DNA from: Bactericera cockerelli
Taxonomy: Eukaryota > Arthropoda > Insecta > Hemiptera > Triozidae
Assembly: GCA_024516035.1 (NCBI GenBank)
Contig: CM044957.1
Span: 22,732,570 to 22,796,569, forward strand
Direction of reading: 5' to 3'
DNA: 64,000 nt
Shown piece by piece: positions 45,733 through 58,014 of this stretch; positions within the stretch are counted from its first letter, which is position 1, and every line of letters begins with the position of its first letter. The notes under the pieces are model-generated. The model made no database searches. It worked only from the letters and a program-made list of their open reading frames with translations, and was not told the origin of the DNA. Position numbers and translations under genes: made by a program.

Positions 45733-48700
45733 CTGCAACACAAGTACCGAGACATGAAAACTTAGCCTCAATTTTGAAACTAATAATTGACATTTCTCAC
45801 GAAAAAAGGAATAAATTTAAAAAAAAAAAAAAAAAATATCAGGTAAGAGAATAATAAAAATAAAATAATGGTGAGAAAGTTTAGGGGACTAAGATGATTA
45901 TTTCAAGTAGAAATCTAATCTCAAAGTAGGCGCGCGAGAAAAAAAACGCATTTCAAACTTAACACACTCGGCAACACTGGTGTAACGTCATACATAGGTA
46001 AAAGGAAGCCATCAAAATAAACTTTTTGTTTCAAGTCTGATGTCTTCTAAACTATGCGCCCTATTTTTTTCGTTATTTTTTTAATGTTAGCCATCACGTT
46101 CTGAAGAAATAAAAAAAAATCATGAGAAATGTCAATTATGAGAAGAAAAAAAATTTATATTTATCTTTTGTATAGGTAAGAGACAGAGAAACAGTGATAT
46201 TTTATGCTTATAATCGAATCGGACAACATTTATTGCTGAAACTATAGAAATGACAGTGGTCTTATTTTGAAACTATCTGGACAACATGTCTCGACAAACT
46301 TTTAATAAACTTTTTTCAGTCGTAAACTACGTACGTATTTTCTCAAATTTAAGTCACTAAAGTCACACCATCCCAGCTAAGTTATTACCAACTGAAGCCC
46401 TACACAGCACCGAATCAATCACCAGAAGACAAAAAGCTAGAAACTTGTTACATTTCTACCCCTGCCTCCCTCTCTAGGTTCCTCGCTAATAGCTGTTATA
46501 AGTCACACCGCCGACACGGAATATGACACTTTAGAAGACACAACAATCTGTTTTGTTTTATGCCTGATTTATTCTACGTCACAAGATCTTCAGGCCTGGA
46601 ATCCAGTAACAATACATTTAATACGAGTAGACTGAGAATTAGATGATTTCGAAAATATTTTCACTAGACTCTGAGTAGACCTCTATTATATCTTTATTTT
46701 GCAACAAAAGGTATGATAGTGATCATCTGACATTTAAGTAGGTGTCCCCAATGTTTTCTTTATTCTTCGAGTAAGCCATTTAATTTGAAAATAAGCTACT
46801 TGAAACCGACGATATTGTTCGCAATGACATTAGGTGTCTACTTGCTTAGAGGAAGATATTTCTGATGATTCCTCATGCTCATATCTCATGACCAATAGCT
46901 TCATGAAGGGTCCATTTCGCCAGCACCACCACCTTTAAAATGTAATGTTTTTTTTACATGGCTAATTTGTGCTTATTTTGTGCTTCTTTGTGCTTCAAAC
47001 CCCGAATTTTGTGCTTCAACGATGAGGGCGCTACGCCCATTTCAATTTGGTGGTGCTGGGGAAACGGTAGAACCACCACTTTCGAAACGTAATGTTTTTT
47101 TTACATGGCTAATTTGTGCTTATTTTGTGCTTCTTTGTGCTTCAAACCCCGAATTTTGTGCTTCAACGATAAGGGCGCTACGCCCATTTCAATTTGGTGG
47201 TGCTGGGGAAACGGTAGAACCACCACTTTCGAAACGTAATGTTTTTTTTACATGGCTAATTTGTGCTTATTTTGTGCTTCTTTGTGCTTCAAACCCCGAA
47301 TTTTGTGCTTCAACGATAAGGGCGCTATTGCGATTTTTCGGAGACCCCCCTCCCCCACACCCATTTCCCCAGCACCACCACTTTTGATTCGTAATACTTT
47401 TTTGATGTCAAATTAATCCTTGAATTTTGTGCTTCTTTGTGCTTCAAACCCCGAATTTTGTGCTTCAACGATAAGGGCGCTACGCCCATTCCACTTCGGG
47501 GGCCCCTGGGGAACCACCAGAACCACCACTTTCGAAACGTAATGTTTTTTTTACATGGCTAATTTGTGCTTATTTTGTGCTTCTTTGTGCTTCAAACCCC
47601 GAATTTTGTGCTTCAACGATAAGGGCGCTACGCCCATTTCAATTTGGTGGTGCTGGGGAAACGGTAGAACCACCACTTTCGAAACGTAATGTTTTTTTTA
47701 CATGGCTAATTTGTGCTTATTTTGTGCTTCTTTGTGCTTCAAACCCCGAATTTTGTGCTTCAACGATAAGGGCGCTACGCCCATTTCAATTTGGTGGTGC
47801 TGGGGAAACGGTAGAACCACCACTTTCGAAACGTAATGTTTTTTTTACATGGCTAATTTGTGCTTATTTTGTGCTTCTTTGTGCTTCAAACCCCGAATTT
47901 TGTGCTTCAACGATAAGGGCGCTATTGCGATTTTTCGGAGACCCCCCTCCCCCACACCCATTTCCCCAGCACCACCACTTTTGATTCGTAATACTTTTTT
48001 GATGTCAAATTAATCCTTGAATTTTGTGCTTCTTTGTGCTTCAAACCCCGAATTTTGTGCTTCTACGATAAGGGCGCTACGCCCACATAAAGTTCTCAAC
48101 AATTGTCTACAAATTCTCTCCCTAACCTTGTGAACTGCACAGTGTAGCCAGATGTTCAAACATCTCTGAGCATGCAGGGTACCATTCAATTTGCGCGTGG
48201 GATTTTTTCATTCCGTATGTATTCAAATTATTGAACAAAGCATATAAATTAACTATTAGCAATACGATTAGTATCTAAGTAACTACTAAACATAGTAAAA
48301 TTAAATAGATCTGTATCTAAATAGATATGTATATGTATCTAAATGGATATATATTATGTATAATAATAATATAAAGATCATAACGTTAAATTATGTTCAT
48401 CAGAGATACTTGAATGCTTTATTATACTTACTTAATATGAATTGATGTTTCATCTATCCTTTATTTTTCGAGGGATTAAGTTTTTGGAACAACAACAAAA
48501 ATAAATTGCCTACCATACCCTAATCAGGCTGGGCACGAACCAATTGTAAAATTAATTAAAGATCCCACTAAGAAAAAGTCATTGCAACAAATTTCAGTGA
48601 GCTATACGGGGATAAAGGGGATACGGATTAAATTCAGAGAAACCCAGGCCTGGGTGATACTGTATGGAAGTGGAAGCTCTGTATAAGATAATATACTATG

Positions 48701-51700
48701 TATACTATACAATATACCTATTCATTAGTAAATAATATACAATATACTCTAAGAAAAAAAATGCTAACGAAAAACTTTAGGTAAGGGGTAGGTCGATACT
48801 AAGACATATTCCGTGGTTTAACGATTGTGACTATAGCCCGAGGTCTAGAAATCCTTAGTTCAATCTCGGGTTGTGCTAAAAGATTCTACCAATTTTTTTT
48901 CCTCCCAACACGTGAGACCGCTATTTCGGGCCAACCTAGGCTGATAGAGATTAATTGATATTTATTTTGCAATCTTATTGCCTTTTTCACATATTTAAAA
49001 CAATATTCTGCACTCCTTTTTGTACATACATCATTCTCGTCCAACATACATCCTGAGATCATTGAAATTGATTTCTTAGTGGTTGTGTAGATATCTTTGT
49101 GAAAAACTTGAATGACACTAAAATATATCAAAAAGATTGACATTAATGAAGTTTAAAATTAAAAATATTTGAAGAATTTTGAGAGAGAAAATTGAAAACT
49201 GCAGCCGTACAGGCGCCTGGCTAAAAGTATAGTAGATTAATATGAGTAGTTGGTACGATTTCCAGCGAATGGAGTGTAAAACCCCCGTCCTGACTACTTA
49301 TTATACATCAGATCAATTATATTATACAAAAACCAAATATAGAATCAACTTGTCAAAATATTCTCATTCATTCGGTTGGAGAAGTAATTGGGTAGTTTCC
49401 ACTTAATGCCTACGAGAATCAGGTCAGAAAATAATAGATAGGTACAATGATACATTGTACTTGTAAAGTATGTAGGTAGCTATTGTGTTAGCAAACATAC
49501 CCTTCTTGGGCTAATTGTCGGAACCAGCTAGGCAGGTACCTACTCATGAATTCTGTTGTGTGAGACTTTTTTTTGTTATACAGGGTGATATACTTACGTA
49601 ATTATAAATTTAATTGGCATTCAATAAAAAAATCTGGTCTTTTTTATTGATGGTATTACACTAAACTTATGGAGTGTACCTATCGGTATATTAGTGTGCC
49701 TGTGCATCTATATAGGTACAATAAATTGCGCTTTGCCAGCCTCCGTGGCGTAACGGTTATAACTACTGCCCATAGTCCAGAGGTCTCGAGTTCGACTCCC
49801 GGTTGGGGCAGACTTTTCGAATTCTGTCCCCTCCAAGGTCGTGAGGCTGGCATTTCCGGCCCTACCCAGGCTTGGTGAGGTTAATGTGGGTAGCTGGTAC
49901 GATTCCCAGCGAATGGAGGGTAAAACCCCCGTCCTGACTATCTATCTCAAATCAGGACATTAAAACCGAATAGAATCAACTCGTCACAATAGATCTAATT
50001 AGGTCGCATCAGTGTTAATTGTAAGGGTTTTAATGAAAACCCTGCAACCAGGTTAGTTAATAATAATAATAATTGCGCTTTCAAAGTGTACATTTTTCAA
50101 AGGAACAATATATGAGTTCTTCAGTTCTGAATTTTTTTATTGTGTTTCAGTAAAATAATTTCTTATCTAAAAATTAATTTCATTGGGCTTATATCGTAGG
50201 TGGTATATCAAGAGCACAAATGAAACCTTGATAAGAATTGTAAATATTAAAATAAAATTTCAATTTTGTTGTTTGTGTTACCGTGAATACCGTTAGTTAA
50301 GTCAGAGTTTTGAAGCTTATACCTACATAGTGATTAAATGGATAGAGCCAACAACTTTTTTAAATTATAATTGATGAATGTCGCCTAATCGTATTACTCA
50401 TAATGACTAAAACTTGTAATTTTCGTTGTTCATACAAACAGTAACCCTAATTTAAATATGTATGTGCTTGTCCGAATCCCAAAAGTGAGGATAAGTTTTC
50501 GGGTCCCGGCTGGGTTTCGAACTCGAAGCCTCTGGTTTACGAGACCGACGCTACTCCTTGACCACTGAGCAGCCGCGAGACTTGTTGAAAAGTCTATAAT
50601 TTACGTGTCCTATATCATTTACATCACCCTGTAGTTTACGGTCGAATTGCTTTTACCTCAAGGGTTGCAAAGTTTAAAACTGACCTGTCTTCACACGCAT
50701 TTCAACAAAAATATTGTTGGTTCAATATTCGGTATTGGTCCTAATTGATTCCCAGAAAAAAGGTCAACAATGAAAAAAATGTTTATGTAAAGTAATTCAT
50801 GACTTTGGTTATACAGGGTGTAGCAGTCAGATTAACCATCAGATACCCCCTATTTAGATAATTCAAAATAATTGTTTTAAGAGACTACCCCTAGTCAATT
50901 AATCAATGTTATCATGCAATTTTATTATATTATTAATAATAAGAGATCGACAAATACGAATACCTCTAAAATATGATAAACTACCTTCAGTGAGAATAGT
51001 ATTAATAATAGGTATAATTATTAGATAATAATTATGTAAATAATATAGGTAATTATTAATAATTATGTAAATGAATGCGCCGCAGACTCTAATTGTGACT
51101 AACATTTTCAATTTAATTATGCAAATACCTATGTATATCTGGTTTAGTGGTCTATCCACTAAACGTATATTTTTGCTCAGGAAAATTTTCTCGAAAATTA
51201 GTATTCTTCATTGGACCAGATAGAATTCCGCTTGATGCAGACTTTCAGAAAGATTGAATAAACTGTTGTGCCACCACATGGATATAGTGCCAACACACGA
51301 CACTGGTCACTCAATAGTAACAGTTGGCTAAAAATCTCAAAATCATTAGACTTGATCTAGAAAATGTATTTAGACTGATTTTTTTGTTGCTTACTGGGTT
51401 CTTAAAAACAGTTAGGGTAGAGTAATCTAAACATGAGATATATAGTATCATACATAATGCTTCCTTTACTGTCATTCTTAAATTTACGTGTTCACGTACC
51501 CTTTTTTCTGTGTTTCTATAAATTATATTGCGAAATCACAGTGTCCCCGCATTCATAATACAATCACCCTGTATTTACTCAGGGACGCATTGCAGTCATC
51601 TCAAGGATTAGATACCTGGTACTTAGGTACCTACTCTGTGCGTAGTCCAAAGACTTTTTCCGCCCCGAATTTAACCTGTAGATAGCAATGGCTATTTGTA

Positions 51701-54700
51701 GAAATACCTGTAAGTGTAAAGGTTGACGAAGAGCTGAAAAGTCAACCAAAACGTCCACTTTGGTTCATTCCTCTTTAAAACTCTGACCCTCATTCACCAC
51801 CACAGCTTTTGACGTTTTCCAATAGAAATATTGAAGCATCTTTATTAGACAATTTAATTACGCTTTCGAAAACCCGTGAAAATTTTAACTAGTTTTATTT
51901 AATTAACTCTTGATAGACTTTTCAATTAAGATTTACTTTGTTTTTAATCCAAGTTTAAAGTTTGCTTTATTTATGTTATGGTTATGACAAACGGAAAATG
52001 GTGTATTCAACGTGCCATGGACGTTGTATAACTAAAATAGACATATTATGTAATTTTTTTCTGCCATTCAGAAAAATCCTTCTAGTATGACACAGGCTGG
52101 GTGAGGTTTACGCGGAAAATCCTCTTAACCTCACCTACCCTATGTTGAGCCGTGAAAAGCCTGCATCTCAAGAGTTTAAATTTGAATGGTCACCCTCTTC
52201 ACTAGTGTATGTATGACTTTACTTGTGGTGAAGCACAAGGCCGCTTCACAATTTTTGTGGGTAGCGTAGAATTACTAAGAGCCTCCTGTACTTTTCGAAT
52301 TCTATTACATTAATTTCTTTTTACTCTGGTAATGCCGCCACTAGTCGTTACTCATACAAGTAACTACTCATTTTTCTTCACGAGGTATGAGTGAACCTCG
52401 AACATCCAAGTACAGAGCAGAAAAATTACTGCCCCGCTGGGAATCGAACCCAGGTCACCATGCGTGTAATGCCTAGCGCGCTAACTCACTCTGCCACGGT
52501 GACTACCCCTCTTCACTAGTGTTTGCTTAACAGTCGTGACAGAACGGTAACTGAAGTATTCAACAAGTCTATCATATTGGCATAAATTAATTTTGTAAAA
52601 AATACGAAGCTCTAACACCAGTACTGTTTCTATGGCTTGGTTGTCGAAACACTAAAACCATTTTCTCGGCAGTTTAAGTCTTTGGTAGACGTGATTTCAG
52701 ATACGTTACAACGCACATGTGATGAAACCAGGGCCGGGGCATTCTTAAGCCAACGACTGTCATTAGCAGTCCAGCGTGGAAATGCCTCGAGCCTGGTAGG
52801 CACCAGGTGTCGGGAGAAGATGTTTGTTGTATGAAAATACACTTAAATAAATGAACCTATCGAAACTTAACTAAAATCAACTTAATCTCAATATATTTTG
52901 ACTAAAATAATGTCACGTCGATGCGATGGCACGTTCAAATCACCAGTACTTTTCCAGTTATAAAGGTTGAGTTCTCACATTTGTGTTAATCACTTTCGTG
53001 ATATAACAGGTATTCAAACTCGCTTTACTAAATCCGCGCTGAAACCGGGACTTGAACCACCGACCTCCAGGTTACAAGTCCGCCGCTTTATCGATCAAGC
53101 TACAGAGGTCGGTCACTTATTAAAGTTAAGCAATATCTAGCGAGGCCAGGAGTTGGATTGATGACCATTCCTCTTCAAACGATCATGATGCTGGCTATTC
53201 CCAGCCCCACTCAAGTTGGGTGAGGTTAATGTGAGTAGCGCGTTTGTGAGTTTCGAGAAAATAGAGGGTGATATGACTATGCAGTTGGAAAGCGATGTTA
53301 AACCAAAATAAACAAATATTGTTATGTCAGAATCGATGGCATGTTGAAAATACCATTCGGTCATGGCTCACTGATGTTAGGCAACGCCCAGTGAGGTTAG
53401 GACTCAGATGAGAGACCAGTCCGGCTATTCCCTGGCCCACTCAGACTGTGTAATGTTCATATGAATAGCTACTTAATGAGTTTCAAGCGAATGGAGGGTA
53501 AAACCTCCGTCCCGATGTGACTAGTTCACCGCCTAAGCGTTTAACTGGATACTAAGCTTGGCTCAATAAAATAATATATCATTCAGTAAGCTTCTCATGA
53601 AATTACCTATACACAATACATGGGTATTTTTATGCACCATAAATAACTATGACAATAAGTTTGGATCGAACTCATTCTTAGCTGTATTTCTGAGAAATCC
53701 CTTTAATAATATAATTGTAAAGGGAGAAATTTTAAAATATTCCTGGTACGGCAACACTGAAACTATCTCCGAGACAATGAGTCATCTATTGCAAGGTAGA
53801 ACATTGGAGATAACAGCGATGTGATTTTTACTCAGTTCTTCCTCTCCTTACTTGTCTGTCTCCATGCGTATGGGAAATATACGGCAATTTGTATTGGCTA
53901 TAGTAGCTTAAGTAATTGAGCACAAAATTCGGGGTTTGAAGCACAAATTAGCACAAAATACAAGGATTAATTTGACATCAAAAAAGTATTACGAATCAAA
54001 AGTGGTGGTGCTGGGGAAATGGGTGTGGGGGAGGGGGGTCTCCGAAAAATAGCAATAGCGCCCTTATCGTTGAAGCACAAAATTCGGGGTTTGAAGCACA
54101 AAGAAGCACAAAATAAGCACAAATTAGCCATGTAAAAAAAACATTACGTTTCGAAAGTGGTGGTTCTACCGTTTCCCCAGCACCACCAAATTGAAATGGG
54201 CGTAGCGCCCTTATCGTTGAAGCACAAAATTCGGGGTTTGAAGCACAAAGAAGCACAAAATAAGCACAAATTAGCCATGTAAAAAAAACATTACGTTTCG
54301 AAAGTGGTGGTTCTGGTGGTTCCCCAGGGGCCCCCGAAGTGGAATGGGCGTAGCGCCCTTATCGTTGAAGCACAAAATTCGGGGTTTGAAGCACAAAGAA
54401 GCACAAAATTCAAGGATTAATTTGACATCAAAAAAGTATTACGAATCAAAAGTGGTGGTGCTGGGGAAATGGGTGTGGGGGAGGGGGGTCTCCGAAAAAT
54501 CGCAATAGCGCCCTTATCGTTGAAGCACAAAATTCGGGGTTTGAAGCACAAAGAAGCACAAAATAAGCACAAATTAGCCATGTAAAAAAAACATTACGTT
54601 TCGAAAGTGGTGGTTCTACCGTTTCCCCAGCACCACCAAATTGAAATGGGCGTAGCGCCCTTATCGTTGAAGCACAAAATTCGGGGTTTGAAGCACAAAG

Positions 54701-57700
54701 AAGCACAAAATAAGCACAAATTAGCCATGTAAAAAAAACATTACGTTTCGAAAGTGGTGGTTCTACCGTTTCCCCAGCACCACCAAATTGAAATGGGCGT
54801 AGCGCCCTCATCGTTGAAGCACAAAATTCGGGGTTTGAAGCACAAAGAAGCACAAAATAAGCACAAATTAGCCATGTAAAAAAAACATTACATTTTAAAG
54901 GTGGTGGTGCTGGCGAAATGGACCCCTTCATGAAGCACCTCGTCTAGATATTCTGCTGAGACGAGACTTCCTCATGCTCATACCTCATGACCAATAGCTA
55001 CATGAAGCACCTCGCCTAGATATTCTGCTGAGACGAGACTTCCTCATGCTCATACCTCATGACCAATAGCTACATGAAGCACCTCGCCTAGATATTCTGC
55101 TGAGTCGAGACTTACTCATGCTCATACCTCATGACCAATAGCTACATGAAGCGCCTCGTCTAGATATTCTGCTGAGTCGAGACTTCCTCATGCTCATACT
55201 TCATGACCAATAGCTTCATGAAGCGCCTCGCCTAGATATTCTGCTGAGTCCTCGCCTGGATGTTCTGCTGAGTCAAGATGCACCGCAACATTAGTTCAAT
55301 TTTCTTTCCCATTTGGTTTTTCTCTACATCACTTGTCTTTCTGCTCCCTTAGTTCTCTTTCTCTCTGAATAATCAATCCTATATTGTTTGATATGAAATT
55401 TTCCTATTTGTGTTTAGAGGGGAAATTGATATTTTCTTCTCTCTTATTTTTTGTCGAGAAACAAGATAAGATTTTCACTATTAAAGTTTCAGAGGTAATT
55501 TTTGAATGTATGCATTTTGATTTCCTCTCAAATCTATAACTGAGTGTGGGTTAATCAATCAAATTAAAGGGTGATAAATATAAAATCAGCAGCCCTTAGA
55601 CTTAGACGATCAATAGTCAATCACATTTTCAACGCCTATCGCATTTATTATGTGCAAAGAGTGATTTTGATCGTTTAAGAAAGCTTCAAATATATTCTTC
55701 TTATTACTGTTTTACATTTCCTTTTCCCAAACTTACCTCTTCCTCATGATTGATATTTGTTGGTACACTCCTAATTACACATTTAGCTGTCCAGACTTCC
55801 CTAATGCCAACCCTGTTAAGGGCCCCTACTATATGTGTTATTGTCTTTTGGCCTGACATAATAAAGCACTATCTGAAGCCCGGCACTTTGTCGCCACTGA
55901 GGTGTTGGCCCGAGGCTGGCGTCCTATTTGGCCAAACAAAACGCCCTTACACAGTCTACAGTTAGAAAACTCTCAGGGTTTCTGAAGAGTTTTTTGGCAA
56001 ACACTTAATTATTTTTCCCAAAAGATCACGTGATAAAAAATCGTAAAATTGTTTCTTAGCATCCTCGGGCTTTTGAGCTAGGGGAATGGTTCCTGAACAT
56101 TTTTTTTTCCATCGTCAGTAGTTTTCGAGATATTTGAATGTCTCGTTTATAATGGGACACCCTGTATATTTTTGTCCTCTGTACCGAATTTCAATTTTCT
56201 AGCTTATGCCGTTCTTTGGATACTTTGTTTACAGACAGACCGACCGACACACGGACCAATGGCTGAACCTTTGGATTTTGGGTCTGACTATATCGAAAAT
56301 TTTGGGTGATTCCATTCCTTTCTATCTTTATGATAAGGGAAGTAAAAAGTGAAATGACTTTTAGAAGGTGATCATTCAACTGCTGAAGCAAATATTTATT
56401 TTCATACAGCCTCTCCCCCTCCCCGCGTGTCGTCACTGCTAGTCTCCTCTTTCATGTATTAAATTTCTGAGTCGGTGCCAGCTTAATGGCTCAAGATATA
56501 TAGTATACTTATAGAAATAATAATAATTTTTGTCACTATGGAAATAATTACTTGAAATTTTTCCACGATTTATCTCGTCTCCTCGTAGGCTCCTAACCTG
56601 AACGGGTATGCATAAGCGTGTATGGTTTCTCTCTATGGAAATAAATCTAATCTCACATCCAACATGTTCTCGGGCGAAATCTACATCATAAGGTGGTCGT
56701 TTCCGAAGAAATCCCTGCTATCCCTGTTATACGTATGTGTAGCAATCAGTTTTGTGTGAGTGCCGGCTGTTCCTATGTTACTGATACTTAATAAAGTAGG
56801 GTGTTCATCATGCAAGCACCCATTTACAATAGCCTCTAAAGTTCACCATGAAAGTACTGTAAAGTACACCTATTTCTTATGTATATATGTACGTTCTTTA
56901 TTTCCGAACCTACTACACTCTTGAGATTTTAATGATGAGCTGTTTTATAAGCTCCAACGTCACAAATCAGTAGAACCAGTCAGCTGGTATTTCAGAAAGA
57001 CCCACTTCTAGATCTATGAAGGGGCCACACATTTTTTCAGTTTCCGAAATTTTCAGTAGATAAAATCATTCTCCGTAGTGGCAGTGGTAAACTTCTTGAC
57101 AGAAAATTTGGGAAGTCCATTATTCCAACTTTAGTGCACCCAACAATATGACTGAGTGAACACGTAAGTTACCTACTTACCAAAACAAGATCACATAAGG
57201 TTGAGTTTTCCGATTTTTACAAAAGAATTTTGCTTTATCTGGTGTTTCCTACAATCTACAATACACGCTGTGTCGGGCTATACAGGTTGGGGCAAAGGTT
57301 TGGAAACCCTTGAATATGTTTGGAAGGGCTTACTGAATAAGTTTGAAATTTTACCACAGTAAATCGAGGTATTGTCGGTGTCAGGGGACTGACCCGAAAA
57401 ATTGGCCCCTCTGAAAGAAGGTTTAATTTCTCCGGTTTACTGTGCAAAATTTAAAACTTACTCAAAAAGTCTTTTCTCAAGATGTTCAGGGGTGTCCAAA
57501 CTTTTGCCCCACCCTGTGTAAGTCTTATGACTTACGATAATATTCAGAGTGTTTTTCAATTAGAAGTCAACCTGAAAAGTAGTCACCTCAACCTCAACCA
57601 TGAGGTTGAACAACGTCGATCCTGCTCAAGCGGGATAAGACAGAGTAAAAGAAGAAGAACAGCTACAAAAATCAAAATAAACTAGGGGTCAATTCCATAA

Positions 57701-57981
57701 CATACTCGAGAAAATCGCCATTCAGTGATATTTATGATCCATCCTGCCTTGACCCACAGTTTTCCATTTTTATCCAAACCTATGTATGAAATAAAAATAT
57801 TACGTTAAAAATGGAAAAATGAAAAGAAAAAAAAAAGAAAAATTGGAAATAGAATAAGTCAATACAATTTTATTATTTTAAACATTTTGGGTTAAATTAA
57901 AATGTTAACATAAATGCCACTTAACAAACTAAGAACAACAAAATGACGTATATTTTACTTTCAATTATTTCTTTTGTGTTC

Positions 57982-58014
<33 letters not shown>

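Larger units (their letters stand above)
48086..53918. other. Central region of the 8.0-kb element
   Basis: Contains no frame longer than ~90 codons and no recognisable transposase. Recognised contents: partial family 2 SINEs (48812-48960, 49245-49300), an intact family 2 SINE (49735-50070), a tRNA-like unit (50500-50582), lone CAGGGTG ends (49580, 50810), and a dense SINE cluster from 52088 to 53520. The rest is AT-rich and unassigned. Confidence 0.6.
46908..54925. mobile_element. 8.0-kb Foldback-like element with inverted satellite-array ends
   Basis: Ends GGGTCCATTTCGCCAGCACC (left) and its complement (right), flanked by a perfect 9-bp duplication CTTCATGAA (46899-46907, 54926-54934). The terminal arms are not simple: each is a tandem array of 147-bp units, organised in ~597-bp higher-order blocks, in opposite orientation (46908-48085 and 53919-54925). 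Drosophila Foldback (FB) elements have the same plan: long inverted repeats built of direct repeats and 9-bp duplications. The 5.8-kb centre (48086-53918) carries SINEs but no transposase. It lies wholly within the RBM24-like intron. Confidence 0.8.

Noticed and set aside
45556..45771. Pro-rich 71-codon minus frame (PPPPPRLRSPASPPTS region)
   Set aside because: It is a shifted frame of the RBM24-like terminal exon. The frame that joins in phase to the upstream exon and gives the family's Tyr/Ala/Gln pattern is the other one.
46980..47984. Two identical 135-codon frames (and minus-strand versions at 53996-54931) as a protein family
   Set aside because: They are generated by a 147-bp tandem repeat whose length is a multiple of three. 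The translated units are identical, as is the DNA, with no sign of codon-level selection, and the frames begin and end arbitrarily in the repeat.
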